In this document: positions 1 through 10,901 of the stretch, piece after piece
Numbering within the stretch: the stretch's first letter is position 1
Layout: each line of letters opens with the position of its first letter
Origin: Oegoconia quadripuncta
Lineage: Eukaryota; Arthropoda; Insecta; Lepidoptera; Autostichidae
Reading direction: 5' to 3'
Length of the DNA stretch: 64,000 nt
Assembly: GCA_949316235.1 (NCBI GenBank)
Contig: OX438747.1
Location: 3,906,501-3,970,500, forward strand
Notes under the pieces: model-generated
What the model was told of the DNA's origin: nothing
The model's input: the letters and a program-made list of their open reading frames with translations, nothing else
The model's database searches: none
Program-made: the position numbers and the translations under genes

Positions 1-184
1 ATGCAACTGTCCCCCACACATGCACTAATTGTATTATTTTTTTTTTATGGGGGGGTTGAGGTTTCAAGTCTGGATGTACCATTCAATTTAAGATCGGTCG
101 CTAGCGGAGTACATCTAATATTATTGTTATGGGGTATGAATGAATATCGGGTGTGGATGCATGGAGTGGGTGTTATGTAGATGC

Positions 185-330
185 GGCTTGGATGTGATGT
201 AAATGTGTTATGTGGATGTGATGCGGATGCGTGATGTGGATGAAATGCAGGTGCAGTGTGGATGCGATGCCGATGCACAGCATGAGTGTGATGCAGATGT
301 AGTGAAGATGCGATGTGTATGTGTATGTGT
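185..330. repeat. GATGNG minisatellite, left block
   Basis: This is a degenerate tandem array built on gatgcg/gatgtg/gatgcag words. It contains no conserved reading frame. It is separated from a second block of the same composition at 786-1200 by an AT-rich spacer, so the two may be one array split by an insertion. Confidence 0.75.
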
Positions 331-785
331 ACTTTTTAATTTGTTATTTTGTTTATTCAAAAAAAAATCAAAAATCAAAAAATGTTTATTTGCGTTTACA
401 AATTAATCCTTATGTTAAGAACACAGTGGTTGGAGGACACCTATTAAGCATTTTATCAAATACTTGTGCCAGATGGCTCCGCTCTTCCAATTACAGTACA
501 GTTATATCTGCATGTTATTTATATTATATTATATATGTATATATTACTTTCATTATTTTATGTTTGATTGACTTACATTATTGTTGATTGACTGTGGAAT
601 TGGAGCTTCCAACATACATATGTAGCTTCATAAAAATTATAACTATTGGTAATTGAAACGACATTATTAACATAAATATCCCTTTCCTCCATATTGCCAT
701 GCCTGACAAGGTACATGTGTATGTTAGTACTTACCTATGTATTGTAACTATGACATGTGTAATGCAATAAATATATGAATTATGA
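331..785. other. AT-rich spacer between minisatellite blocks
   Basis: AT-rich sequence with oligo(A) at 359-367 and an aataaa-like stretch near 767-775. It may be a retroelement remnant that split the minisatellite. I recognise no coding sequence. Confidence 0.4.
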
Positions 786-1200
786 ATTATGTGTAGTGTG
801 GATGCGATGCAGATGCGTGATGTGGATGCGGTGCAGATGCGTGATGTGGATGCGGTGCAGATGCATCGCGGATACGATATAGAAGTACGATATGGATATG
901 ATGTGAATGCAAATATAGATCTTCACTTAACATCAGGTGTGATTGAAGTCAAGTACCAACCCGTTGTGCATAAAAAAAAAAGATGCGGTGCGGATGCATA
1001 GTGTGGATATGATGCACATGCCGATGTAATGTGGGTGCAGTTTAAGATGCAGTGTGGATACAGATAGAGATGCGGATACTGATTCAGTGTGGATGCAGAT
1101 AGAGATGCGGATGCAGATGCATAGTGTGGATGCAGGTGCGCGGTGTACGTGCTGATGCACATAGTGGATGCAGATGCGTGGGGTGGATGCGGGGCTAGTC
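786..1200. repeat. GATGNG minisatellite, right block
   Basis: Degenerate hexamer-type array. At about 812-865 it shows a higher-order unit of about 24 bp (gatgcgtgatgtggatgcgg plus tgca) repeated almost exactly. A SINE A tail at 919-981 interrupts the array, and repeat words resume directly after its poly(A). Confidence 0.75.
919..981 (+). mobile_element. SINE A, 3' fragment inside minisatellite
   Basis: It matches the last 60 bp of SINE A (cttcacttaacatcaggtgt ... ccgttgtgcataaaa) with a 10-base A tail at 972-981. It is 5'-truncated. Confidence 0.8.
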
Positions 1201-2165
1201 ATAGTCACCTCTGGTTTGATTTCTTGTATGTTGATGTGGTTATTTTTTCTGTGTGTGGGAATAACTGGTTCAAATCTTTACTTGTGTCGCCAGAGACTTT
1301 TCTTAAGGAAAATTCATAGGGAAACTTGACGACACGGCGAGGTGCACTGGTCGATATGCAACGCTGCTGTTAAGTAATGCGAAAAAATGGTTGTTACCTA
1401 CCAAAGCCGGATACGAGCTTCTCCTTCAGCGTTCCGCTGCACTCCAGAGGTTAGCCGCCGGCCAGGAGTAGCCCTGGGCCGACAGCACTATAGGAGCTCC
1501 CACATGGTATTCCACGTAAAATAAGCAAGATGGCGGTTGCGAAGATAGCAGTCGTGATTATACGGTGTTGGTCCAAGGATTGGTCGCACGACAACTAAAC
1601 TACCTTGCTTGCGATCTTCTGTGGGGACCCGCGAAATTCAATCAGTTTACAACCGATTCCATTACTAACGTTAACAACAGCGTTAAACAAAATATTATAG
1701 AATAAATTACTATTTTCTGGCGAAACCATTCACCACTTACGAGTAATATAAATACGGCTGAATTTAACTCAAAAGGAATATCGATTTGGATGCCTGCTAG
1801 CTATGAAAATGACAGAACATTATTTAGCCAATAGATTCATCGTATGAACCTATTCTCGACCTTAACTTGACCTATCATTAGTACCTAAGCCCTCTGAGAG
1901 TCGAGAACCTTGATAACATGGACAACTGCTTGCATAACACCAGCGAGTACCTATACCTCGTTTCCTTAAGTTCTGGTGGTTATTGATTTGACCTCCATGC
2001 GTAGAGAATATCAAACGGCTCCTGCGAGCCAGCGTCGGTACAGTCGCCTCCATAATTAATTGTACAGGGCTATTTTACATTATTAATCCTGCATGCTGGC
2101 TATTTAAGCAATTCACTAAAGGAATAGTCTAAAGAAGGTAACTTTAGAGAACTGCGGTTAGTATG
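1201..2165. other. Unassigned stretch
   Basis: Mixed-composition DNA, moderately CG-bearing at 1400-1520. The longest open frames are short (63 codons at most) and do not resemble known proteins. It may be an old transposon remnant. Confidence 0.4.
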
Positions 2166-3240
2166 GCTTGAGTAGACTTTTACTCCGCCGTGAAAAAATC
2201 AAGATTTTATTTTAACACTTCGTCGGTACTATTATTTTTTCCAAATGAAATCAAATATATTTATTAATTATTATAGTACATTAAAACATAAAATCTACAT
2301 GTTAATACTTAATTGCAACTGTAACACTAGTGCCTGAACTAGGAAAATCCTGTGTTTCAGGCGAAGCTAGGACACTATGATTTAAAATAATATAATCATA
2401 TAGATATAAGCTAAAAATATATAAACAAAGTAGATATACAGAATAAATCTATGCTTAAAGATTACTTCAAGACAGTCAATAACTTCTCTATATTTTCGTA
2501 GGTCAAATTTTGAAGAAAATCTTGTAGTAATTTCTTATTATGACTGTAGGTAAGGTGGTACATGGCAATTTTTGCATTTAATCTATTATAAAGAAGTGGT
2601 CCTAGGAACACGTAAAATCTAGATGAAAATGCATGTTTTATCCTGCGTTGTTAGGGCAAACTATATCGTTTCGTCTTTTGTTAGTAATTTCAGTGCTATA
2701 GTAGCTTGAGTAGACTTTTACTCCGCCGTGAAAAAATCAAGATTTTATTTTAACACTTCGTCGGTACTAGTATTTTTTCCAAATGAAATCAAATATATTT
2801 ATTAACTCATATAGTACATTAAAACCTGAAATCTACATATTAATACTGAATTGCAACTGTACCACTAGTGCCTGAACTAGGAAAATCCTGTGTTTCAGGC
2901 GAAGCTAGGACACTATGATTTAAAATAATATAATCATATAGATATAAGCTAAAAATATATAACTAAAGTAGATATACAGAATAAATCTATGCTTAAAGAT
3001 TACTTCAAGACAGTCAATAACTTCTCTGTATTTTCGTAGGTCAAATTTTGAAGAAAATCTTGTAGTAATTTCTTATTATGACTGTAGGTAAGGTAGGTAC
3101 ATTGCAATTTTTGCATTTAATCTATTATAAAGAAGTGATCCTAGGAACACGTAAAATCTAGATGAAAATGCATGTTTTGTGCCTGCGTTGTTAGGGCAAA
3201 CTATATCGTTTCGTCTTTTGTTAGTAATTTCAGTGCTATA
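2166..3240. repeat. Tandem duplication, two 0.54-kb units
   Basis: Unit 1 (2166-2700) and unit 2 (2704-3240) are nearly identical by eye, with scattered substitutions and small indels. The unit is the 3' portion of the minus-strand LINE fragment described at 2166-3430. Only the second unit is followed by the rest of that fragment, so the duplication happened after insertion. Confidence 0.9.
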
Positions 3241-3430
3241 TGGAAGACTTTTGTGCTTATTAAGTACGATATTTATTATAAATAATTGTCGGATTGTTAA
3301 TACTTTACAAGATTTATAAAGAAGATCAGTGGGGTAGAAAAATGAACGAAAAGTAGAGACCTTTAGAATCGCTCTTAATATTGAGAGCATCTGAGCTAAG
3401 CCGCGGACATACAAATATGGCGAAACTACA
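2166..3430 (-). pseudogene. 5'-truncated LINE, ORF2 C-terminal remnant
   Basis: The minus strand of 3076-3414 reads as an open 112-codon frame. It carries a motif typical of the C-terminus of CR1/Jockey-type reverse transcriptase ORFs (LTIRQLFIINIVLNKHKSLP followed by a basic run and a FYVFLGSLLYNRLN-type ending). No RT catalytic motif is present, so this is only the tail of ORF2 plus 3' UTR. The 3' part is tandemly duplicated. The family-level call is by resemblance; the clade is uncertain. Confidence 0.65.
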
Positions 3431-3852
3431 AAGTTTTTGACAACGTGACCATAAAAATCTTCGCAATTTCCACTATGCAGACCTGTAAAGCTTTATCTGT
3501 TTCAGACTGTACATCGAATTGGTAAATCGTTCTAGGGGGGACTTATCTACATACCTATGCACATGCATAAGTACCACCTCCTTGGTTGACTATTCCTGAG
3601 TCTTATATCTTGATATTTTAGTAGGTAACGTTTTAACTAAGTTTGCTCCCAAGCTGAGTAAATAAAGGAAATAAACACAGGAAAAAGGTTTTTGTGGCGA
3701 ATTCGGCGAGCGATACTCATGTACCTACATAATAATTTTACCACATGAAAGATGATAAAACACCTGACAAGATCAGTCTCAATTAACCCGTTAGTCGCGT
3801 TTTATGACACCCACAGTAAGGGTCAATAATACCGACCGCCATATAGTCATTA
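3431..3852. other. Unassigned stretch with short repeat piece
   Basis: No coding sequence recognised. A piece near 3788-3815 (ttagtcgcgttttatgacac) resembles part of repeat H, seen more fully at 14020-14300 and 61990-62262. Confidence 0.4.
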
Positions 3853-4115
3853 CTAGCTGTTGCCCGCCACTTCGTTCGCTTGGAACATTTCATGAAAATC
3901 GGTTGCGCGAAAATTTTACTATATATTAAATCCAGAGTCTAATATGTCTACCAACCATATTTCTTCCAAATCCGTCCAGTCGTTGAGATGTGAAAAGGTA
4001 ACAAACATACCCACAAACTTTTGCATCATGCGCAACTTTGGATGTTTGGTTCTTGCTCAATCACGGCAAAACGGATGAACAGATTTGGATGACATTTGGT
4101 ATATACAGGGTGTCC
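3853..4115. repeat. Repeat F fragments, opposite orientations
   Basis: 3853-4018 starts ctagctgttgcccgccactt, the usual end of repeat F. 4036-4115 carries the opposite end (gctcaatcacggcaaaacgg) in the other orientation. Two F fragments therefore lie together. This family is abundant in lepidopteran genomes as I remember it; I leave its class open. Confidence 0.6.
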
Positions 4116-4734
4116 CAGGACTCAACGTCAAGTCGAAACGGGGCGACAGGATTGATTGTAACCATCATGAAAAAAATCACAGAAAAAATCTATCCCATGC
4201 AGTTTGAAAATTATGAGCATTTAAGAAAAACCTAAAAATTTGGGCAAACTGTAACCATTTTTCGTTTATTGTGGTTGATTTTTCTTATTTTTGTTCATTT
4301 AAACTTTAGGACCGTAACCCTAAATAACATTTCTATAATCAGCACAGTCAAAAAAATGATCAATGATTAGACACCATGAAAACACGATTGGCTTATCATA
4401 AATCTTATCAGTATTAAAATACGATTTATTGCGCAACATAATTTTATCTTTAAAGGCCTAGAACGGCGTTCTATGGACTTTAGTTATTTAATACGTACCG
4501 GGACATCACGCCTCTCGAGATGTAATAATAAACACTTCTGTTAATTTAGTTTCGATATGTCTCTCGCGGGAAGCCTCTGGATGCGGGCAACGCAGGACCG
4601 ATCGTTGTGGATATCTTTGGGGGAGGCCTTTGTCCAGCAGTGGACGTCTTTCGGCTGATATGATGATGATGATGTCTCTGATTTATTACTATTACTTGAA
4701 TTGGCTTTGGAATTGATTGGAATTGGAATTACTA
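4116..4734. other. Unassigned, with SINE-type tail at 4570-4680
   Basis: 4116-4560 is AT-rich with no recognised gene. 4570-4680 ends with gtccagcagtggacgtcttt and a (gat)n run, a 3' tail shared by several insect SINE/LINE families. A similar tail lies at 37060-37110. Confidence 0.45.
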
Positions 4735-4968
4735 TGACGACCGGTTGGTGTACTGGATAGTGACCCTGTCAGCTAACCCAACGGTTGCGGGTTCGAATCT
4801 CGCGAGGGGTAAATGTTTGTGTGATGAATACGAACATTTATTCCCGAGTCATGGATGTTTATATAAATATTTATGTATGTTTATCCGTTATCGCATCGTA
4901 TAGCACAAGCTTTGCTTAGTTTGGGACTAGATGATTGGTGTAAGTGTCCGAAATATAAAAAAAAAAAT
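4735..4968 (+). mobile_element. SINE B copy, near full length
   Basis: The tRNA-like head has A-box-type ttggtgtactggatagtg and B-box ggttcgaatct. The body includes tggatgtttatataaatatt and agctttgcttagtttgggac. It ends in oligo(A) instead of the usual (tta)n. Confidence 0.85.
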
Positions 4969-5049
4969 TACACTCCGGAGATAGTTTATCTTTACTGAAG
5001 ACGGTTGTTTTACCAAATTTTGGCCGTTCAATATATAAGTATTTACTTA

Positions 5050-5240
5050 CTAGCTTTCCGCCCGCGGCTTCGCCTGCGTGGAATAACTTATTCGGGATAA
5101 AAAATAAAATATGTCTTAATCCAGGGTATATTCTACCTGTACGAGTAGGTATACCAAATTTCATCAAAATCCGTTGATCCCTTTCGGCGTGATTGAGCAA
5201 CAAACAAATAAACATCCAAACTATTGCATTTATAATATTA
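5050..5240 (-). repeat. Repeat F copy
   Basis: It begins with the F end (ctagctttccgcccgcggct) and runs to the F interior (gattgagcaacaaacaaata). Orientation is given relative to the copies at 43118 and 54711. Confidence 0.65.
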
Positions 5241-6007
5241 GTCAGATTAGATTTTATTCACATAAATTATAAAAGTGAATCGCGTCGAGCTTACCTACCT
5301 GCGGCATTGTCCCAAGCATGCCAACCTTTGCGCGAAGATGCTAGGATTAGCAAGACCGATACCTCTCTTTTCCGGGTGTACCTGCTTATAAGACATCTGT
5401 GTTTAATACAATGGAAATACCCTCGTCCAAAACGGTATCTTTCAAGTCACACACGTCGGTGAGCGATGCTTCACTTTTTAATTAGCTGGCGCAGTCCTTT
5501 TTTTCTATACTATGTGGCGATTCAACTAAATTCTTTTCCAAGAACTAAGAGGTTGTATATGAAGTGCCATTAGAAATGACAGTGCAGTTATCGCATTGTG
5601 AAACATATTTCTGCAATTTCATACACTTGTATATGTGGATAGCTTTGTTTAAGGCTTCACTTCGGCCTAATAGCCACCCACGCCTGCAGACGGTTACGGC
5701 CTGAATATAAAATAACTACTAAACCTACTTGTTGACATAGTCCAAGTTCTTTTTTAATAACAAAGTTATGTGCGTTCTTTAATAAATTATGAACTCCATA
5801 GGTTTGAAATAAGTGTGTTTTTAACACGCTTCTATCAGCTTTACTTGTAACTAACAAATATGTATTTTATTTCGGATGACAGATCCCACCTCCGCTCTCC
5901 TCCCACTGTAACTCCTGTAAGCCAGGATCAATGGCACTCTGCACGGCGCCTACTGAGGTAGACGGTGCCTTAAGTGACTCTAATGCTATCCTGGACCCCA
6001 GACTACC
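5241..6007. other. Unassigned stretch
   Basis: No recognised coding sequence. The longest frame (89 codons, 5193-5462) overlaps repeat F and has no resemblance to known proteins. 5870-6005 is GC-richer and abuts a SINE A head. Confidence 0.4.
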
Positions 6008-6215
6008 TCCGCCTCCGTGGCTCAATGTAAATAACATTGGGTTTACGATTCGGAGGTCGCGGGTTCGATCCCCAGCAGGGTACATGTTTAAGTACTCGGT
6101 TTGGTTGGTGGTAGGCCATTTTAAATGTCCGCCTGGCTAGCTACCACCATCTTATCTAAATCTGCCGCTAAGCAGCAATGTTACTAGCATTGAGTTGTGT
6201 TCCGGTTGTCAGAGA
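6008..6215 (+). mobile_element. SINE A copy, 3'-truncated
   Basis: Intact tRNA-like head with B-box gggttcgatccccag, then the body to the ccggttgtcagagac motif. There the similarity stops and unrelated sequence begins. Confidence 0.85.
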
Positions 6216-6546
6216 CTTTCCTCGTCCCCGCCTCCTCACGCCCCGCGTTGTTACCTGCGCAGATTTTTTACGGTTCCCGTGGGAATTTTACAAAATCCTT
6301 TCTAAGGCTCGTATTACTTATGATTGAGATCGGCTATATGACACTTGAGATACTGTTGAGTATTTGAAACAGTATCAAAGAAATAGTTTGAAACTCGAGT
6401 TAGATCTCAAGCTTGCCGATCGTTTTATTAATTTAACTAACATGGCTACCAAATTTCATGAACTTCTGTTATTGGAATTGCACATGTCATATTTATATTG
6501 CTTGGTATGTGTAGTAAGCACATTGTAAAATTGTAATAATGCGGAT

Positions 6547-6633
6547 GTACAGTCAGCTGCAGAGAAATCAGACCCCCAATTCGCATAATGACTCCAAGTA
6601 CGGGGGGTCCGGTTTCTCTGCAGTTGACTGTAC
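6547..6633. mobile_element. Palindromic MITE-like element, 87 bp
   Basis: About 31-bp inverted arms (6547-6577 and 6602-6633) start and end gtacagtca...tgactgtac with a few mismatches and a 24-bp spacer. Related ends occur at 23826-23921 and 39829-39907. It has no coding capacity, so it would be mobilised in trans if it is a DNA element. Confidence 0.7.
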
Positions 6634-6818
6634 CTATTACGTAAACTTCATAATTTGAAAGCTCTGTTTTTATTTACCGCGTTTACAGTGCCGTGGAACG
6701 TTTATATGCTTAATACTTACAGAATAATCTAACTACGTACCTTGTGTCAAATAAATAAAATAAACCTTTGTCTACACGTTCAGGAGCTATCGGGCAAAAC
6801 GAGTCCGTTAACCGCCTT

Positions 6819-7061
6819 AACCGCCTCCATGGCTTAATGTAAACAACATAGGGCTTACGAATCGGAGGTCGCGGGTTCGATCCCAGTACATGTTTAGTAC
6901 TTGATTTGCTTGATGGTAGGACATTTTAAATGTTCGCCTGGCTAGCTACCACCTTCTTATCTAAGTCTGCTAACAGCAACGTTAATATCATTCGGCCTTA
7001 TCTGCACTTAAAATCAGGTGTGATGGAGGTTAAGTACCAACACGTAGTGTATAAAAAAAAA
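6819..7061 (+). mobile_element. SINE A copy, internally deleted
   Basis: Head (ccgcctccatggcttaatgt), middle and tail (catcaggtgtgatggaggtt, A-run 7053-7061) are present. About 90 bp of the consensus middle is missing. Confidence 0.8.
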
Positions 7062-7423
7062 GTTATTCCGCGAGAAGCTAATCAATAATAAATAAAGATA
7101 TATTTTTTTTACCCAAAATATATCTATTCAAATTTCAGTTGAGCCGAAATTACGAGCTCATAATTTTATTATGTCATGTATTTCAAAGCGTTAGAGCAAC
7201 CATAACAATAACTTATTGGACCACAAGGTTGTCTTTGCTGGTTGGAAAAAAGTGGAACTATAAATTTGTTTATGGAACGGTCATTTTGTATGACTACTAG
7301 CGCCATGTGTAATAGAAAATTATAATTTTGTAAATAGCACCTACGCATACGCAGGTACAAAGTGTGAATGTACAGTTCACCAAAATAATTTCTAGTGTCT
7401 TTATGCAATTCTCATCTGACTTT

Positions 7424-7546
7424 TAACCGCCTCCGTGGCCTAATGTAAACAATAGGGTTTACGAGTACAGCGAGTACATGTTCAGTACTCGGTTTGGTTG
7501 GTGGTAGAGCATTTTAAATGTTCGCCTGGCTAGTTACCATAAAAAA
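7424..7546 (+). mobile_element. SINE A head fragment
   Basis: aaccgcctccgtggcctaat through ttcgcctggctagttacca, ending in six A. The B-box region is partly deleted. Confidence 0.75.
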
Positions 7547-8254
7547 GTCAATTAAATTAGAGTAAAACTTTGTCAATCAGTCGAACGCCGGCGGTCAGTC
7601 AGCATCGTACTCTACCATGCCAATCTATTGTCAGTAATTTAGTATTGGTGTGTACGTCGATGATGTCGGTCGTGTGCGACTGGATCAGTCCTGAACACTA
7701 ATCCACACGATCGACTTGTTTGGTCACAATAGTTCTGTGACGACATTGTTTGTAGGAAGTGTACGTATCTATTTGTGAAGTTATCGTGAAATTTAATAAC
7801 GGATTTTTTTTTGGTAAGTTGGATTTTTACTTGATAGTACAGTGTCAAAGCGTAACCTATAGAGGCCTACATAATACAAATTAAGTTTTCTGAGGAAATC
7901 ATTGGATATTTATTTATTTAGTCAACATTTTATTGTATTTAATCATACATATTAAAGAAAAACAAAAAACCAGAACAATTTAAAAATATACAAAAAAATA
8001 CAAATACCTACACAACAAACAAAATACAAAAATCTTTATTTTCAAATTATAGTCGTACATCAATTTAAATCAAAGATTGAGACCAACATTTAAAGTATTT
8101 AAGATATACTTATACCAGGAGGCCTCGCTCTTCCTTTGCTCGAACATACTTTAAAATTGACTGTATACAAGATAGAAATGTGAACTGAACATTTTGAAAA
8201 AATATAATATTTGTATATAAGATATAGGTAAGTGAAAGTTATAATTATAGTTCT
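7547..8254. other. Unassigned AT-rich stretch
   Basis: No recognised gene. A-rich simple sequence lies at 7955-8035. Confidence 0.4.
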
Positions 8255-8560
8255 TGCCTTTATTGCTCATAGGATATGTGTGTGTATTTTTGTATTGTCC
8301 GTGTGTGTGTGTTTGTGTATACAAAGGCGAGCTTATCTCTAACGAGATATCTTCCAGGAAACTCAGTAAGGAGACAATTTTGAGAGTAACTAAAAAGTAG
8401 GCAGAGAAAGAAAGAAAGAAAGAAAAAATGTTTTATTGTACACAGCTTAAAAATATACACGGTGATATTATTTTAACAGGTGTACAAAGGCGGTCTTATC
8501 GCTTATAGCGATCTCTTCCAGACAACCATGGCAAAGGAACTTGGTATAATACACTACTTA
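8255..8560 (-). repeat. Two adjacent repeat E tails (LINE 3' UTR type)
   Basis: Read on the minus strand, both 8300-8370 and 8405-8530 carry the pattern ctggaagagatcgctataag...aaggcc/cgccttt...tgtacaataaa, typical of the 3' end of a retroelement. A (gaaa)n run at 8402-8427 sits between them. Other E copies lie at 17240, 48365, 56296 and 56678. Confidence 0.55.
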
Positions 8561-8979
8561 CAGAACCGAAGTTTTAAACAAACAACTTATACATATATAA
8601 AAGAAAATAACAAAAATGTCGAAAACAAACCCATAATACATAAATATATTATTGTTATAATATAAATAAATGTAATAAAATATAGTACATATATTGTTAT
8701 ATAATATAAATGAATATAATATAATATTTATCTTTAAAAATTAAATACTATTCTTTGGGAAAAAATTTGCTATTTTCAATATTTAGATAGATATTATGTG
8801 TACATATCTCACATTGACAGCCTTTTTTGCACTCAGTATAGATTGATCGTGAAACCATATCAAACAATAGTGAGCAAAGACATACATACAATACAATAAG
8901 ATAAAATGATAGTAGGGACTAATCACATAGGATATCCAATACTGTAGACCGTATACCTGTAGGTCTACTGGCCGCATTT
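8561..8979. other. Unassigned AT-rich stretch
   Basis: Very AT-rich (tata-type simple sequence at 8640-8745). No gene seen. Confidence 0.4.
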
Positions 8980-9195
8980 AAAATCAAAATCAATCAAAAT
9001 CAAAAAATGCTTTATTTTGTAGGTACACAGGGTACACTTAAAATAGTCAGATTTTAATTTTTTTAAGCTACTGCTTGTTCAAAAGCCACTTTTGCCCTGT
9101 GAAGAACAAGCAAGAAACTCGAGAGGTTGCTCTTTTTTTTAAAAAAAGGTTTTTTGTTACAAAATTATTAATTATTATTTTATATTATAATATTT
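8980..9195 (-). mobile_element. CR1-like LINE, 3' UTR fragment
   Basis: It matches the 3' UTR and (tttgatt)n tail of the LINE at 19949-23793. Shared words include tgctttattttgtaggtaca and ttaaaatagtcagatttta, then a diagnostic agaacaagcaagaaactcga. It is heavily 5'-truncated, with no ORF2 left. Confidence 0.85.
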
Positions 9196-9338
9196 CATTC
9201 TGAATAAAGAATGTGAATTTTATATACATATTTTGGAAATCAAAGAATAAAAAATAAACAAATGTAATAGACCTAATGATGGTGGAGGTCATACCATCCA
9301 TTCAATTATGAAAATTTCTGTTTTTCCCTTAAGGGCCC

Positions 9339-9540
9339 TTTTTTTATGCGGAACGGGTTAGCTCTTGGCCTCAATCACACCTGATGTTAAGTGAAGATGA
9401 GGCCGAAGGTGGAACCCGGAAGCCCAAATATTTGGGGAAATGGCTATCTTATATCTGACAACCGGAACACAACAATGCTATTAACATTGCTGGTTGGCGG
9501 CAGATTTAGATAATATGGTGGTAGCTAGCCAGGCGGACAT
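9339..9540 (-). mobile_element. SINE A copy, 5'-truncated
   Basis: Minus-strand SINE A from its A-tail (ttttttt at 9339) to the gcctggctagc region; the tRNA-like head is missing. Together with about 110 bp of sequence beyond its tail (9226-9338), it is the inverse of 10540-10855. Confidence 0.85.
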
Positions 9541-9786
9541 TTATCGATAATTATCAAAATAAACATGTCTCAACACTACGCGGTTATTGAACTTGGAAAA
9601 GATCCGTCGTATTGCTGATGTTAGTGTTGTGCAAATATCGATATAAAAATTGGGCAACAATTTTTTTCATTATTAAATAGTACAGTGAAGTACGTAGACA
9701 ATTAAATTGTGCTTCATGCAATTTAAAACTATTAACAGAGTTCGTACATTTCGGCTTGATATACCGTTTCTATTACCTCTTGTATA

Positions 9787-10110
9787 TGTCAAAGTCAGTC
9801 AAAAAATATTTATTTCGTAGATAAAGATAAAAAATGTGACGTTTTCAAGTGATACTTGAAAACGTCACATTTTTTATCTTAATATCAAAATTATTGACAT
9901 TATGCTCATTCGCAAAGCAGATTCCCCAGAGAAGAACAAGCAAGAAACTCAAGGGTTGCTCTTTTAAATAAGTTTGGGTTGCAATTATATTATATTGTAT
10001 AATTAGACTGAATATCGCCTAGCGATCTATGTCCATGCTTGCTTATCATCCAGATAGTCAGAAATTTTATAATATGCGTGTTCGAAAAGACTAAACAATC
10101 GATATCTTAA
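9787..10110 (-). mobile_element. CR1-like LINE subfamily 2, 3' fragment
   Basis: Minus-strand match to the LINE end at 63000-63340: the last ORF2 codons, then gagcaaccctagagtttctt-type words and a (tttgatt)-like tail. The 3' UTR contains an inverted duplication (9824-9880). Confidence 0.75.
9824..9880. repeat. Perfect 27-bp hairpin, 3-base loop
   Basis: Arms 9824-9850 and 9854-9880 are exact reverse complements around gat. The related LINE end at about 63269-63300 has only a single copy of this segment, so the hairpin arose within this copy. Confidence 0.95.
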
Positions 10111-10304
10111 CGCTTGGAAATATCAAGTACGCAATGTTGGCCATCAGTCATGAGTAATAAAAGACATGGTCACAAAGGTGTGGTGTTTACTAATTTATTA
10201 CTTATATTACGAATACCTGTAATGATAACCTACTACTAAAGTTATCAGTACTTCGTTTCCGTAAAAACTGGTTAGATATAATTGTTTTGATACAACTTAT
10301 CATT

Positions 10305-10399
10305 GACCGCTTCTGTGTCTCGATGTAAACACTATAATGTTTACATAATATAGGGCGCGGGTTCAATTCCCAGCTGAGTACAGTTTCGTACTCGGTTTA
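10305..10399 (+). mobile_element. SINE A head fragment, diverged
   Basis: gaccgcttctgtgtctcgat, B-box-like gggttcaattcccag, then tcgtactcggttta; it stops there. Confidence 0.65.
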
Positions 10400-10409
10400 G
10401 TTTTTTTGA

Positions 10410-10901
10410 CTACGAACTACTGCTGATTGGTTCAGTAAAAATACGTAATTTTTGTGGTACAACTTCCTATAATCTTAATTATTAAAAAATAGAGTACATG
10501 TTTAGTACTCGGTTTGGTTGGTGGTAGGGCATTTTAAATGTCCGCCTGGCTAGTTACCACCATCTTATCTAAATCTGCATTCAAACAGCAATGTTAATAG
10601 CAATGTTTTGTTCCGGTTGTCAGAGATAAGATAGCCATTTCCCCAAATATTTGGGCTTCCGGGTCAATACGCTTCATCCTTCGGCCTCATCTTCACTTAA
10701 CATCAGGTGTGATTGAGGTCAAGGGCTAACCCGTTCTGAATAAAAATAAGGGGCATAGAATTAAGGGAAAAACAGAATTTTTCATAGTTGAATGGACGGT
10801 ATGACCTCCACCATCATTAGGTCTATTACATTTGTTTATTTTTTATTCTCGTTTGATTTACTACGAACTACTGCTGATTAGTTCAGTAAAAATACGTAAT
10901 T
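10410..10901. repeat. 41-bp direct repeats flanking a SINE A block
   Basis: 10410-10450 and 10861-10901 match at 40 of 41 bases (ctacgaactactgctgatt...). Between them lie a SINE A body and its 110-bp 3' companion sequence. This is too long for a normal LINE-mediated target-site duplication. Confidence 0.85.
10492..10750 (+). mobile_element. SINE A copy, headless
   Basis: SINE A from gagtacatgtttagtactcg to the tail. It lacks the tRNA-like head. The sequence past its tail (10751-10855) is shared, inverted, with 9226-9338. Confidence 0.85.

Noticed and set aside
786..1200. CRISPR-like array
   Set aside because: Units are degenerate and contiguous, with no unique spacers of constant length; the genome is eukaryotic.
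5867..6140. Overlapping 72- and 69-codon frames around 6000
   Set aside because: Both run through a SINE A head; no independent evidence of coding.
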